The notes: a model not told the origin generated them from the sequence alone. Positions 9,298 to 18,709 are shown, counted from the stretch's first letter. The stretch: 51,000 nt of DNA from Rubrivivax sp. (GCA_024641965.1 JAHECC010000006.1:1-51000); one strand, 5' to 3'. A program made the numbers and translations.

Positions 9298-9496
9298 GTA
9301 GGGCTTCGCGGCGCAGCGGGTGCGCCAGGCGGCAGTCGTCGGTATCGGGCTTGGGGCGACAGGTCGCGGCGCCGATGGGGCCGCCCTTCGCGTCAAGACA
9401 TACGCCTCAAATTCGGTCGCGCGTGATCTGCCGGCCGGTGGCGGCGTGGGTGCTCAGGCCCGAGAGTCGTGACTGGCGCGAAGACATGGCTTGATT
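9298..9496 (-). other. 199-bp spacer between ribF and ileS with a 26-codon ORF
   Basis: No recognisable gene. On the minus strand a 26-codon ORF (9487-9407, [19 protein letters not shown]...) begins 9 bp after the ribF stop, but it has no convincing Shine-Dalgarno sequence. I see no T-box-like element. The ileS leader or an internal promoter must lie here. Confidence 0.35.
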
Positions 9497-10456
9497 CTAG
9501 TCGGCCGGCAGCCAGGCTCGCGCCTCGGCCACGTCCAGCGCGATGCCTTCGCGCAGCGCTTCGAGCGACGGGTACTTGCGCTCGTCGTGCAACTTGTGCA
9601 GCAGCTCCACGCGGATGCAGCGGCCGTAGCCGCCATCGGCACCGAGTGCGGCCGGCCATTGCAGGCAATGCACCTCGAGCAGCTGGCGCCCGGCATCTTC
9701 GACGGTCGGTCGCACGCCCAGGCTGGCCACGCCGGGCAGGGCGCCATCCATCAGCCCATGCACGCGCACCGCGAACACGCCGGCCGCGGCCGGCCGCGCA
9801 TGGACGAAGCGCAGGTTCAGCGTCGGCGAGCCGAGCTCGCGGCCCAGCTTGCGACCATGCAGCACATGGCCACTGATGCTGTAGGGCCGGCCCAGCAGCG
9901 CCGCGGCGCGCTCCATGTCGCCCGAGGCCAGCGCCTCGCGCACGGCGGAGCTGGACACGCGCAGGCCATGCACCTCGTAGCTGAGCATGCGCGCGACATC
10001 GAAGCCCGCTTGTGCTCCGGCCGCATCGAGCATCGGATAGTCGCCGGCGCGCTTGGCGCCGAAGCGGAAATCGTCGCCGACCAGCACATAGCGCACGCCC
10101 AGGCCCCGCACCAGCACGTCGTCGATGAAAGCCTGCGGCGACTGGCCGGCAAAGCGCGCGTCGAAACGCATCACCACCACCTGCTCGATGCCGCAGCGCT
10201 CCAGCTCGGAAAGCTTGTCGCGCAGCGTGGCCACGCGCCGCGGCGCCTGCTCGGGCTGGCCCATGCGTGCCGCGAAGTAGTCGCGCGGGTGCGGTTCGAA
10301 GCTGAGCACGCAACTGGGCACGCCGCGGTGCCGCGCCTCGTTGGTGAGCAGCGCCAGCATGGCCTGGTGGCCGCGGTGCACGCCGTCGAAGTTGCCGATG
10401 GTCAGCGCACAGGCCGGTGCGATGCCGGGATGGCGTAGACCTCGGAAAACCTGCAT
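9497..10456 (-). CDS. ribF: Bifunctional riboflavin kinase / FAD synthetase
   Basis: A 319-residue cytosolic enzyme that phosphorylates riboflavin to FMN and adenylylates FMN to FAD. The N-terminal nucleotidyltransferase domain has GNFDGVHRGH at residues 21-30 and the SSSAVREAL motif around residue 155-165. The C-terminal flavokinase domain begins at GRPYSISGHVLHGRKLGREL, followed by SPTLNL and GVASLGVRPTV. The start MQVFRGLRHP matches the family. Members are normally followed by ileS and lspA, as here. I see no FMN riboswitch upstream, which agrees with a housekeeping role. Confidence 0.96.
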   Translation of the reverse strand: MQVFRGLRHPGIAPACALTIGNFDGVHRGHQAMLALLTNEARHRGVPSCVLSFEPHPRDYFAARMGQPEQAPRRVATLRDKLSELERCGIEQVVVMRFDARFAGQSPQAFIDDVLVRGLGVRYVLVGDDFRFGAKRAGDYPMLDAAGAQAGFDVARMLSYEVHGLRVSSSAVREALASGDMERAAALLGRPYSISGHVLHGRKLGRELGSPTLNLRFVHARPAAAGVFAVRVHGLMDGALPGVASLGVRPTVEDAGRQLLEVHCLQWPAALGADGGYGRCIRVELLHKLHDERKYPSLEALREGIALDVAEARAWLPAD

Positions 10457-10556
10457 GCGGCGATTATCGCTGCCGTGTTCCGATGCCGATCTGGCATGCA
10501 TCGAATGAATGCGCGCCGGCTACCGATGGCACATCGCGACCGAAACACCCGCGCTC

Positions 10557-11948
10557 CTAGACCCCGGCGAGCTGCGGCAGTACCAAGGTCGCCAGGCTCA
10601 GCACGAGGAAGAATCCGCACATGTCGGTGACCGTGGTCAGGATCGGACCTGAGGCGACCGCGGGATCGACCCCAATGCGCTTCAGCACGAGCGGCACGGT
10701 GCCGCCGAGCGAAACCGCCACCATGGTGTTGATGGCCAGCGCGGCGCCCACGACGAGCCCGAGCCAATAGTTGTCCTTCCACAGCCACGCCACCACACCG
10801 AGCAGTATGCCGAGCGTGATGCCGTTCAGCACGCCGACCTTGATCTCCTGGATCCACACCCGCAGCACCTCGAAGGGCTTGACGATGCCCAGCGAGAGTT
10901 CGCGCATGCTGACCGCAACGGCCTGGTTTCCAGAGCAGCCACTCATGTCCGAGACGATCGGCAGGAATACGGCCAGTGCGATCGCCGCGCTCAGCGTGTC
11001 GAAGTACAGGGCGATCACGCTGGCCGCCATGATGTTGAGCACGATGTTCAGGCTGAGCCACGACAAGCGCCGTCGCGCGCGAGTCAGCACCGGCAGCGAG
11101 CGGATCTCGTCCCCGCCGATGATGCCCTTCGACCTGGCGTACTCCTCCTGCGACCGGTTCGCGATGGCCTCAGCCACCTCGTCCCGACCCACCACCCCGA
11201 CCAGCCCCTGGCGTTCGTCGATGACCGGCACCGCCTGGAACGCATAGCGCTCGAAGAAGGTCTCCAATTCGTCGAGTGTCGCTTCGGCGCGCACGAAGAG
11301 CGACGACTTGAGTATGGCCGCCAGCGGGGTGCTGCGCCGCGCGAGCACCAGGTCGCGCAGATCCAGCACGCCGATGAGTTTGCCCGTCGTGGACACCACG
11401 TACACGTGCGCATCGTGTTCCGACTCTTCGCGCTCGTCCGCGCGCTTGCTGAGATCGTTGATGACGTCGCCGACGCGCACGGATTCGCCGTAGGCGAGGT
11501 AGTCGGTCGACATCAGGCCGCCGGCGACGTCCGGGTCGTAGCGGATGAGGCGCCGCACATGTGCCGCGTCTTCCGGGGTCATTTCGGCGAGGATCGCCTC
11601 GGCGTCCTCGTCGTGCATGTCCCCGATGACGTCGACCTGATCATCGACATCCATCTCGCTCAGGATCGACGCCGCTTTCTTGGCCGGGAGCTGCTCGATC
11701 AGGTCGGACGCGTGCTCGTCGGGAATCTCCTCGATGAGGTCGGCCGCATCTTCGGGAGAAAGCGTGGTCAGGACCTTCTCGCGATCATCGGGCTCGAGAC
11801 GCAGAAGCGCGCGAAATGCCTCGCTGGGGCCGATGCGGTCGACGTAGGCCTCCAGCGCCTTCGCGTCGCCGGCGGCGGCCAGCTTCGCGAGCAACTCCCA
11901 GGACTTCGTTGCCGCCTCCCTCGGTTCTGTTCTTGTATCCGTTTCCAT
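10557..11948 (-). CDS. mgtE: Magnesium channel/transporter MgtE
   Basis: A 463-residue Mg2+ channel. The cytosolic N-domain (about 15-135) is a run of acidic superhelical repeats (SPEDAADLIEEIPDEHASDL). Tandem CBS domains follow (about 140-265), then five transmembrane helices (about 295-460). The pore-family motifs SDMSGCSGNQAV (333-344) and VASGPILTTVTD (431-442) are present; the latter contains the Asp that lines the Mg2+ selectivity site in studied MgtE proteins. In those proteins the N and CBS domains close the pore when cytosolic Mg2+ is high. GGAG precedes the ATG. A 172-bp gap separates it from the CoA-transferase gene upstream; I see no Mg2+ riboswitch there. Confidence 0.95.
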   Translation of the reverse strand: METDTRTEPREAATKSWELLAKLAAAGDAKALEAYVDRIGPSEAFRALLRLEPDDREKVLTTLSPEDAADLIEEIPDEHASDLIEQLPAKKAASILSEMDVDDQVDVIGDMHDEDAEAILAEMTPEDAAHVRRLIRYDPDVAGGLMSTDYLAYGESVRVGDVINDLSKRADEREESEHDAHVYVVSTTGKLIGVLDLRDLVLARRSTPLAAILKSSLFVRAEATLDELETFFERYAFQAVPVIDERQGLVGVVGRDEVAEAIANRSQEEYARSKGIIGGDEIRSLPVLTRARRRLSWLSLNIVLNIMAASVIALYFDTLSAAIALAVFLPIVSDMSGCSGNQAVAVSMRELSLGIVKPFEVLRVWIQEIKVGVLNGITLGILLGVVAWLWKDNYWLGLVVGAALAINTMVAVSLGGTVPLVLKRIGVDPAVASGPILTTVTDMCGFFLVLSLATLVLPQLAGV

Positions 11949-12120
11949 CGCCTTTTGCTCCGGCAAGACGGCTGCGCCGTGCGCAACACTTGTGCTCGCA
12001 TTTTCTATGGACCGTTGCGAAAAGATAGCCCCGCGCTTGCCCGCAGCGCGCCGATGCACACGGTGGGCGAAATCACAACGGACTGCGCGGCGCCGGTCCG
12101 CGCCCAGCGTCGCGCATCGA

Positions 12121-13521
12121 TCAGGGCCAGGCGAGCGGGTGCGAGCCCGGCGGCATCGACGGCCGGGTCCAGGCCGCCGGGGTGCGCGACAGCTGCGCCG
12201 CATGACGCAACGCGACGAGTTCGCCGAAGCCGCTTTGCATCGTCTCCAAGTAAGGCGCGAAGTCGGCCGCGACGGCGCTGAAACCGTCGGGCACACGCCC
12301 CAGGCCGCGCAGCCACTGCCCGGTGCGGGCCAGCGACACCTGCACGTGCCAGCTCCCGCCTTCAAGCTGCTGGCGTTGCAGCGCCGCGGCCGCGCCGAGC
12401 GCGATCAGATGCCCCGAGCCATGGTCGAGGATCTGCATCGGCAAGGCGCGCGGCGGCCCACTGCCGAAGGCCGTCGCTTCGGCGTGGTTGAAGCCGCTGG
12501 CCGTCTGTAGCAGCGAGTCGAAGCCGCGGCGCGCGGCCCACGGCCCGGAGTCGCCATAGGCCGACAGCGACACGACAACGATGCCGGGGCTCTTCGCAGC
12601 GATCTGATTGGCGCCATAGCCCAGGCCTCGCAGGCTGCCCGGTCGGTAGCCCTGCACCAGCACATGCGCGTCGCGCAGCACGGCGTCGAAGGCGCTGCGG
12701 TCAGAGGCGCTGCGCAGGTCAGCATGCGCTGACAGCTTGCCGCGGCTGGTCTCGGCGATGGCCTCGATGTTGGGCAGCTGCGGTGCATTCACCAGCAGCA
12801 CATCAGCGCCATGGGCGGCCAGCGCGCGCGTGCCAACAGGTCCGGCGAGGATGCGCGTCAGGTCGAGCACGCGCAGCCCCGTCAGCGGCCGTTCGGTCGA
12901 GGCCAGTGCCGGCCAGCGGCGCGGCGTCGCATCGCCGATGCGCTCGATGCGCAGCAGCGGCATCGCGGCCACAGCCTGGCCCTGCGGATGGGCATCCCAC
13001 GCGTCGAAGCTGCGCAGTGCAGCGACCACGGCGCCGACATCGGCTGCCGCCTGCTCGAAGTCGAGCGCGCGCCAGCCGCGCAGCGCCTGCTGCACCTCGG
13101 CCTTCGTGACGCTGTCGCCGACGGGCAATGCCAGCAGGCGCAGCGCCGCGTCGCGATGGTGGGCGAAGTTGGTGTGGATGCGCACCCAGCCGGCCGCGCC
13201 GTCGTCGCCGCCGCAGGGGTACAGGCCCGACAGCTTGTCCCAGATGGACGGCACGCGGCCGTCGAGCCTGTAGTGCGTGCAGCATTCCAGCGCCGCGTGG
13301 CACATCTCCACAGCGACCTGCTGCAGTACGCCGTTGCGCAGTCGGCCCACCTCGGTCGCGGCCAGCGCCGCGGCGGCGATGCCGGCTTGCGCCGCGGTGC
13401 CGACGGCAAAGGACGAGGGCAGGGCCGGCTCGGCGCCGCGGAGGGTCACCCGCTGCAGCGCTTCGTGCGGCAGGCCCGCGGCCTGCCAGAGCTGCGACAG
13501 GGCGGCGATGGGGGCGCTCAT
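12121..13521 (-). CDS. CaiB/BaiF-type (class III) CoA transferase
   Basis: A 466-residue protein. The first 200 residues are divergent; the CaiB-like part begins at LTGLRVLDLTRILAGPVGTRALAAHGADVL and includes VLVQGYRPGSL and VVSLSAYGDSGPWA. The predicted catalytic aspartate is Asp366 in QILDHGSGH, aligned with Asp169 of formyl-CoA transferase. Class III enzymes move CoA between carboxylic acids through acyl-aspartyl intermediates. The substrate is unknown. The order ACAD-like, RsuA-like, CoA transferase with gaps of 1 and 25 bp suggests one operon. It is longer than typical family members (about 400) because of the N-terminal extension. Confidence 0.87.
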   Translation of the reverse strand: MSAPIAALSQLWQAAGLPHEALQRVTLRGAEPALPSSFAVGTAAQAGIAAAALAATEVGRLRNGVLQQVAVEMCHAALECCTHYRLDGRVPSIWDKLSGLYPCGGDDGAAGWVRIHTNFAHHRDAALRLLALPVGDSVTKAEVQQALRGWRALDFEQAAADVGAVVAALRSFDAWDAHPQGQAVAAMPLLRIERIGDATPRRWPALASTERPLTGLRVLDLTRILAGPVGTRALAAHGADVLLVNAPQLPNIEAIAETSRGKLSAHADLRSASDRSAFDAVLRDAHVLVQGYRPGSLRGLGYGANQIAAKSPGIVVVSLSAYGDSGPWAARRGFDSLLQTASGFNHAEATAFGSGPPRALPMQILDHGSGHLIALGAAAALQRQQLEGGSWHVQVSLARTGQWLRGLGRVPDGFSAVAADFAPYLETMQSGFGELVALRHAAQLSRTPAAWTRPSMPPGSHPLAWP

Positions 13522-13546
13522 CGTGCTTCCTTTGCTGATCGCCGAG

Positions 13547-14245
13547 TCACAAGCCCGGCGCGATGGCCTCGCGCTCGACCCAGCGCCATTGGCCAGGTGC
13601 CAGGTCGGCCGGCAGGCGCAGCGCGCCGAAGGCTTCGCGCTGCAGCGCGCTGACATGGTTGCCGGCAGCGGCGATCATGCGCTTGACCTGGTGGTACTTG
13701 CCTTCGGTCAGCGTCAGCCGAAGCTGCTTCGCGCCGCTGGCTTCGCAGGCCGCGGCGCGCACCGGCAGTGGATCGTCGTGCAATACCACGCCGCTCAGCA
13801 ATTGCGCCACTTGCTCGGGTGTGACGGGCTCGGCGCAATCGGCGACATAGACCTTCGGCACATGCCATTTCGGCGAGGTCAGTTTGTGGATCAATGCGCC
13901 GTCGTCGGTGAACAGCAGCAGCCCGGTGGTGTCCTCGTCGAGCCGGCCGATCGGCTGCACCTCTCGCTGGCGCAGCGGCGCGGGCAGCAGGCTCAATACG
14001 CTCGGGTGATGGCGCGGCTTGCGCGAGCATTCGTAGCCGGCCGGCTTGTGCATCATCAGCAGCGCCTGGGCGTGATAGGGCCAGTCTGTGCCGCGCACGC
14101 GGATCACCAGGCCCTCGGTGGGCAGGTCCTCGTCGGGGTCGTCGAGCACGCGCTCATTGAGTTGCACGAGCCCGTGCCAGAGCAACGCCTCGCATTCGCG
14201 GCGTGTGCCGAACCCCTGGCTGAACAGCACCTGCTTCAGCCGCAT
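13547..14245 (-). CDS. RsuA-family 16S rRNA pseudouridine synthase
   Basis: A 232-residue enzyme. An N-terminal S4 RNA-binding domain (MRLKQVLFSQGFGTRRECEA) is followed by the RsuA/RluB/E/F catalytic domain. The catalytic aspartate is Asp103 in PIGRLDEDTTGLLLFTDDG. A basic EGKYHQVKRMIAAAGN motif near residue 190 is typical of the family. It isomerises a uridine in rRNA to pseudouridine; the RsuA-like arrangement makes U516 of 16S rRNA the most likely target. Its ATG lies 1 bp beyond the stop of the ACAD-like gene, an odd pairing of RNA modification with acyl-CoA genes. Confidence 0.92.
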   Translation of the reverse strand: MRLKQVLFSQGFGTRRECEALLWHGLVQLNERVLDDPDEDLPTEGLVIRVRGTDWPYHAQALLMMHKPAGYECSRKPRHHPSVLSLLPAPLRQREVQPIGRLDEDTTGLLLFTDDGALIHKLTSPKWHVPKVYVADCAEPVTPEQVAQLLSGVVLHDDPLPVRAAACEASGAKQLRLTLTEGKYHQVKRMIAAAGNHVSALQREAFGALRLPADLAPGQWRWVEREAIAPGL

Positions 14246-14246
14246 G

Positions 14247-15188
14247 TCAGGCGCCTGTGCTTTCGTCGAGCCGTTGCCAGGCGCGCGCCACGCGCTGCCG
14301 GCGTGCCGTGCCGGCCACGCCGAAGAGCGCGGCATCGCGCGACCAGCGCAGCGCCCCCGGGTCGTCGGCGGCATGCGCCCACAATGCGCCGGCCTCGTCG
14401 TACAGGCCCTGCGCCAGGGCCAGCGCACCAGCCAGCGCGACATGCGTGGCCGCGGCATCCGCCGGCGCATGCGCCAGCGCCGACAGCAGCACCATTGCTG
14501 CGCACAGCCGCTCGGCAAAGCCGGTTGGCCAGCCGCGCCGCCGTGATTCGCGCAACAGGTAGGCCAGCACCGCCAGCGTGACGTGGATGTCCTCGATGCT
14601 GCGGAAGGGCTTGACATAGGCGTCGTAGCCGTCGCCGGGCAGCAGCGCCGCGGCCTCGACGCGCACTGCGTCGAGTATCACGCGGGCGTGCGGTACTTCG
14701 GGCACGAAGCGGGTTTGCGGCATCGGCACGAGTTGCACCCCGCTTGCGTCGCCCGCCACGCGCGCCACCTTCAGCAGCGGTCTGGCTGTGACGTCGTCGG
14801 CCGGCCAGGTGCCGACGACCAGCAGCAGGCTGCTCGCCGGGCCCAACGTGGTCCAGCGCTTGGCACCGGTGATCGACACGGTGCCGTCGGCCGATGGCGT
14901 GAAACGCGTTTGCATGTCGCGCGGCCGATTGCCGCTTTCCTCGGTGACGCAAAAAGCGGCCAGAACTTCATATGGCAGGTCCGGCAACAGCGCGCGCAGT
15001 GCGGCCTGATAGCCGCTGGCAAAGGCCCAGCCGACGCGGTCGGCGTCGAAGCCGCCGAGCACCGCCATGGCTGCGCTGTCGGTTGAGCGGGCGGCACTGT
15101 CGCGCCAGCGCGGCCACCAGTCGGACACACTCGGCCTGTCGGGCACGCAGGTGTCGGCCTGCAGGCAGTGGGTGATGGCGGGGTTCAT
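14247..15188 (-). CDS. Short acyl-CoA dehydrogenase homologue
   Basis: A 313-residue protein, shorter than the usual ~380 of acyl-CoA dehydrogenases. The FAD/substrate middle domain is visible (AAFCVTEESGNRPRDMQTRF, then ITGAKRWTTLGPASSLLLVVG and PHARVILDAVRVEAAALLPG). The N-terminal helical domain is reduced and the C-terminal helical domain is poorly conserved, with no obvious catalytic Glu. It may be a divergent flavoprotein or an accessory subunit. The start MNPAITHCLQADTC is chosen as the first sensible Met; an alternative lies 9 codons upstream. It heads the operon with the RsuA-like and CoA-transferase genes. Confidence 0.75.
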   Translation of the reverse strand: MNPAITHCLQADTCVPDRPSVSDWWPRWRDSAARSTDSAAMAVLGGFDADRVGWAFASGYQAALRALLPDLPYEVLAAFCVTEESGNRPRDMQTRFTPSADGTVSITGAKRWTTLGPASSLLLVVGTWPADDVTARPLLKVARVAGDASGVQLVPMPQTRFVPEVPHARVILDAVRVEAAALLPGDGYDAYVKPFRSIEDIHVTLAVLAYLLRESRRRGWPTGFAERLCAAMVLLSALAHAPADAAATHVALAGALALAQGLYDEAGALWAHAADDPGALRWSRDAALFGVAGTARRQRVARAWQRLDESTGA

Positions 15189-15272
15189 CGCGCGGGATTG
15201 GCAGTCAGCGGCCATGGTAGCGGCTCGGGCCTCGTACGATGTGCGGCCGGTCCTGTTCAACGACCTGGGGGT

Positions 15273-15767
15273 ATGACCATGAATCGATATTGGAATGCAC
15301 TGGCATGCGCCGTGCTGTGCACCGCGTCCGGTGCCTTCGCCGCCGACAGCGGCGGCAGCAGCAGTTCGAGCTGGAGCGCCGGCGCCAAGGCCGAGAGCGG
15401 CGAGCTGAAGTCTGCCAAGGCCTCGCTGGCCGGCGGCGACTATGCGGCCGCGCAGGCGCAGCTGAAGACGGCGCTGGCCGCCGACCCGGGTAATGCCGAC
15501 TTGCACAACCTGTATGCCTACTCGGTGCGCAAGGGCGCCAATCCCGACATGCAGATCGTCTTCAAGCACTACGAAGAAGCGCTGCGCCTGGATCCCAAGC
15601 ACCGCGGCGCGCACGAGTACCTCGGCGAGGCCTACCTGATGGTCGGCAACCCGGCCAAGGCGAAAGAGCAACTGGCCGCGTTGGACAAGCTGTGCCTGTT
15701 CAGCTGCGAGGAATACGACGTGCTGAAAAAGGCCATCGCCGCCTACGAGGCGAAAGCGCCGAAGTAG
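15273..15767 (+). CDS. Exported TPR-repeat protein
   Basis: A 164-residue protein with a signal peptide (MTMNRYWNALACAVLCTASG, cleavage after AFA near residue 23) and a Ser-rich linker (SGGSSSSSWSAG). Three tetratricopeptide-like repeats follow: AKASLAGGDYAAAQAQLKTA, IVFKHYEEALRLDPKHRG and EYLGEAYLMVGNPAKAKEQL. CLFSCEEYDVL carries two Cys that could form a disulfide. It is probably a periplasmic scaffold with unknown partners. ATG codons at 15273 and 15279 are both possible. It is divergent from the ACAD-like gene over 84 bp. Confidence 0.82.
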   Translation: MTMNRYWNALACAVLCTASGAFAADSGGSSSSSWSAGAKAESGELKSAKASLAGGDYAAAQAQLKTALAADPGNADLHNLYAYSVRKGANPDMQIVFKHYEEALRLDPKHRGAHEYLGEAYLMVGNPAKAKEQLAALDKLCLFSCEEYDVLKKAIAAYEAKAPK

Positions 15768-15776
15768 CAGCCGCGT

Positions 15777-16763
15777 TCAGGCCAGGTCCTGCGCCGCGGG
15801 CAGCGGCGGGTCCTGCAGCCCGCGCGCCGCGCGTACCGCGTTGAGCACGGCCCGCGCCGTGACGTTGGCCGCCAAAGCGCCGAGCACGGTCATGTCGCCC
15901 GGGCGACCCGCGGCGCCGGTGGCCAGCGTGAACAGCGTGTCGCCGTCGGCCATGGTGTGTACCGGGTCGATCGTGCGCGCCAGGCCGTCGTGCGCCATCG
16001 TCGCCAGCTTGTTGGCCTGCGCTTTTGTCAGCACGGCATCGGTGGCGACGATGCCGATGGTGGTGGCCATGCCGGCCACCGCGCGCTGCGGCAATTCGCC
16101 TTGCGCGATGGCCCGCGTGGCGCTGCGCGGTCGGCCGTCGTCGCCGCGTGTGCCGGCGACGATGCGTCCGTCGGAAGGGTCGAAGACATCGCCGGTGGCA
16201 TTCACCGCCACCAGTGCGCCGACGGTGATGGCGCCGACCTTGATCGAGGCCGTGCCGATGCCGCTCTTCATGGCCCGCTCGATGCCGAACAGCTTGCCGA
16301 CCGTGCAACCGGCGCCGGCGCCGACGTTGCCCTGCGCCGGCGGCGCGGCGTCGGCCACCGCACAGGCGCGGTAACCGGCTGCGGCATCGGGGCGGATGCT
16401 TCCGTCGCCGATCCACAGGTCGAAGAGCACCGCCGCCGGCACGATCGGCACGCGCGCCGCGCCCACCTGCAGGCCGTAGCCGCGCTCGTCGAGCCAGCGC
16501 ATCACGCCGCCGGCCGCGTCCAGCCCGAAGGCGCTGCCGCCGGTGAGCAGCACGGCGTGCACCATCTCGACCAGGTTGTCGGGGCGCAGCAGGTCGGTCT
16601 CGCGCGTGCCCGGTGCCGCGCCGCGCACGTCCACGCCGGCCGTGGCACCGGCTTCGCACAGCACGACGGTGCAACCGGTGGGGCGGCGCGCGTCGGTGAA
16701 ATGGCCGGCGCGCAGGCCGGCCACGTCGGTGATGGCGCCGGGAAAGATGGTGGGGTCGTTCAT
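15777..16763 (-). CDS. P1/S58 family peptidase (DmpA/BapA-like aminopeptidase)
   Basis: A 328-residue Ntn-type hydrolase of peptidase family S58, which self-cleaves into alpha and beta chains. Typical blocks are present: TDVAGLRAGHFTDARRPTGC, LLTGGSAFGLDAAGGVMRWL, GNVGAGAGCTVGKL and KVGAITVGALVAVNATGD. The predicted cleavage/nucleophile region is MATTIGIVATDAVLTK around Thr234/Thr235; the nucleophile may be Thr rather than the Ser of DmpA. Known members release N-terminal D-amino acids or beta-amino acids from small peptides. It is divergent from a LysR gene (90 bp), which may regulate it. It has no signal peptide. Confidence 0.9.
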   Translation of the reverse strand: MNDPTIFPGAITDVAGLRAGHFTDARRPTGCTVVLCEAGATAGVDVRGAAPGTRETDLLRPDNLVEMVHAVLLTGGSAFGLDAAGGVMRWLDERGYGLQVGAARVPIVPAAVLFDLWIGDGSIRPDAAAGYRACAVADAAPPAQGNVGAGAGCTVGKLFGIERAMKSGIGTASIKVGAITVGALVAVNATGDVFDPSDGRIVAGTRGDDGRPRSATRAIAQGELPQRAVAGMATTIGIVATDAVLTKAQANKLATMAHDGLARTIDPVHTMADGDTLFTLATGAAGRPGDMTVLGALAANVTARAVLNAVRAARGLQDPPLPAAQDLA

Positions 16764-16853
16764 GGGCTTTGCGCGAGGCCGGACGATGCACGGATTGTGG
16801 CGCGTGCCCGGCACGCAGGCGTCGCGCACCCCGCGGCGGGCTAAGCTCGCGGC

Positions 16854-17753
16854 ATGAACCTGCGTTCGGTCGAATCCTTCTACTGGGTGGTGATGCTGCG
16901 CAGCGTGACGCGCGCGGCCGAGAAGATGCACCTGACGCAGTCGGCCATGTCCAGCCGCGTGGCCATGCTCGAGCAGGAGCTGGGCCTGGTGCTGCTCGAC
17001 CGGCGCGACAAGCAGTTTCGCGTCACGCCAGCGGGCCAGCGCTTCTTCGGCCATGCCGAGCGGTTGCTGGCGCTGCAGCGCGACATCAAGGCGGACCTGG
17101 GCACCTCGGCGATCCAGCCGGTGGTGCTGAAGGTGGGCGCTTTCGAGTCGGCCTCGCATTCGTGGCTGATGGACTGGGTGCGCTCGGTGCACAAGGACAA
17201 CCCGATGCTGGCGCTGGAGCTGACGGTCGAGACCTCGCCGGTGCTCGTCGACCTGCTGTCGCGCGGCGCGCTGGACATCGCCATCGCCGCACTGCCCGCC
17301 GACGGCAGCGGCGTGCGCTCGATGGCCCTGCCGGCCATGGACATGGCCTTCGTCGGCCACGTCGAGCACCACCGGCGCCGCCAGTGGACGCCTGCGCAAC
17401 TGGCCGAGCTGGAGCTGATCACCTTCCAGCGCGGCTCGCAACCGCACCTGGCCCTGCTCGACCTGCTGCATCGCGCGCAGGTCGAGGCGCTGCGCATCCA
17501 TACCGTGTCGTCGATCAGCGCGATGGCGCAGTTGGTCGAAGACGGCCTGGGCGTGGCCACGCTGCCGCTGGCGGTGCTGCAGCGGCTGCGCCGGCGCATG
17601 CCGTTGAAGGCGCTGCCCTGCGCGGTCGGTCTGCCGCCGCTACCCACGCACCTGAGCTGGCGCCTGGACCCGACCTCGCTGGCGCAGAAGACGCTGGTCG
17701 ACAGCCTGCTGCTGCACCTCGGCGTCGAACCCGATCATCGAAAGCGTCGATGA
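16854..17753 (+). CDS. LysR-type transcriptional regulator
   Basis: A 299-residue regulator. The winged helix-turn-helix is at residues 1-60 ([20 protein letters not shown], then [17 protein letters not shown]). The effector-binding periplasmic-protein-like domain spans about 85-290 ([19 protein letters not shown]). It lies between the divergent S58 peptidase gene and, 121 bp downstream on the same strand, the DUF1445-TRAP-pxp operon, so it may control either or both. The effector may be a catabolite of that operon. I could not single out T-N11-A operator boxes in the 90-bp divergent gap. Confidence 0.93.
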   Translation: MNLRSVESFYWVVMLRSVTRAAEKMHLTQSAMSSRVAMLEQELGLVLLDRRDKQFRVTPAGQRFFGHAERLLALQRDIKADLGTSAIQPVVLKVGAFESASHSWLMDWVRSVHKDNPMLALELTVETSPVLVDLLSRGALDIAIAALPADGSGVRSMALPAMDMAFVGHVEHHRRRQWTPAQLAELELITFQRGSQPHLALLDLLHRAQVEALRIHTVSSISAMAQLVEDGLGVATLPLAVLQRLRRRMPLKALPCAVGLPPLPTHLSWRLDPTSLAQKTLVDSLLLHLGVEPDHRKRR

Positions 17754-17874
17754 CCTGAGCGAGAAACTTTTTGTTTGCCATCGAAGCGGGTGTCGCTCAT
17801 CATGCACCTCATCGACCAGCAGGCGGCTTCGTCGCGAAGGCTGGCCAGCCAACGAGAGCACAGGAGACAAGGGA

Positions 17875-18687
17875 ATGCAGGGCACGGCACCGACTTTCGA
17901 CGCCGAAGCGGCACGACGCGGCGCGGCGCTGCGCCGGCGCATCCGCAGCGGGGAACTGGCGCAGCACACCAGCGGCGTGGCCGACGACCTGGTGCAGGGC
18001 AACCTGGTGGTGCTGCCCGCAACCGCCGCGCACGACTTCCTGCTTTACTGCCAGCGCAACCCGCGGCCCTGTCCGCTGATCGCGGTGGGCGAGGTCGGCT
18101 CGGCCCGCGTGCCGACGCTGGGTGAAGACCTCGACCTGCGCACCGACCTGCCGCGCTATCGCGTGTGGCGCGATGGCGAACTGGTGGACGAGCGCGGCGA
18201 TGTCGGCGAACTGTGGCGCGATGACCTTGTCGCCTTCGTCATCGGCTGCTCGTTTTCCTTCGAATGGGCGATGCGCGCCGAAGGCATCCGCATTCGCCAC
18301 GTCGACGAAGGCAGCAACGTGTCGATGTACCGCACCTCGATCGCCACCCATGGCGCCGGCGCTTTCGGCGGCCCGCTGGTGGTGTCGATGCGTCCGCTGG
18401 CCGCCTCGGACGCCATCCGCGCGGTGCAGATCACCTCGCGCTTCCCTGCGGTGCACGGCGCGCCGGTGCACCTGGGCGACCCGGCGCTGATCGGCATTCG
18501 CGACATCGCGCGCCCGGACTACGGCGACGCCGTGAAGGTGCTGCCGCACGAGTTGCCCGTATTCTGGGCCTGTGGCGTGACGCCGCAGGCGGCGCTGCAG
18601 CAGGCGCGACCCAAGTTCTGCATCACGCACGCCCCCGGCGCGATGCTGATCACCGACCTTTTGAACCACCAACTCGCCAGCAATTGA
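17875..18687 (+). CDS. DUF1445 family protein (YcsI / D-glutamate cyclase-like putative hydro-lyase)
   Basis: A 270-residue cytosolic protein of the DUF1445 family. Diagnostic stretches are [47 protein letters not shown] and [20 protein letters not shown], with [12 protein letters not shown] and [13 protein letters not shown] near the C-terminus. The family includes B. subtilis YcsI and the DUF1445 domain of mammalian D-glutamate cyclase, which converts D-glutamate to 5-oxo-D-proline. Here it heads an operon ending in the 5-oxoprolinase subunits, so a role in 5-oxoproline or glutamate chemistry is a reasonable inference. GGAG precedes the ATG, and dctP follows after 22 bp. Confidence 0.88.
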   Translation: MQGTAPTFDAEAARRGAALRRRIRSGELAQHTSGVADDLVQGNLVVLPATAAHDFLLYCQRNPRPCPLIAVGEVGSARVPTLGEDLDLRTDLPRYRVWRDGELVDERGDVGELWRDDLVAFVIGCSFSFEWAMRAEGIRIRHVDEGSNVSMYRTSIATHGAGAFGGPLVVSMRPLAASDAIRAVQITSRFPAVHGAPVHLGDPALIGIRDIARPDYGDAVKVLPHELPVFWACGVTPQAALQQARPKFCITHAPGAMLITDLLNHQLASN

Positions 18688-18709
18688 CGGCGACAAACAG
18701 GAGAGTTCC

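Noticed and set aside
9298..9396. 33-residue N-terminal extension of ileS
   Set aside because: The extra residues are Arg/Ala/Pro-rich, and the conserved IleRS N-terminus begins at MKTDKTPTD.
9298..9496. T-box or other riboswitch upstream of ileS
   Set aside because: No T-box consensus or matching stem pattern; T-boxes are not expected in this group.
11949..12120. Magnesium riboswitch upstream of mgtE
   Set aside because: No recognisable M-box-like structure; the gap is plain GC-rich sequence.
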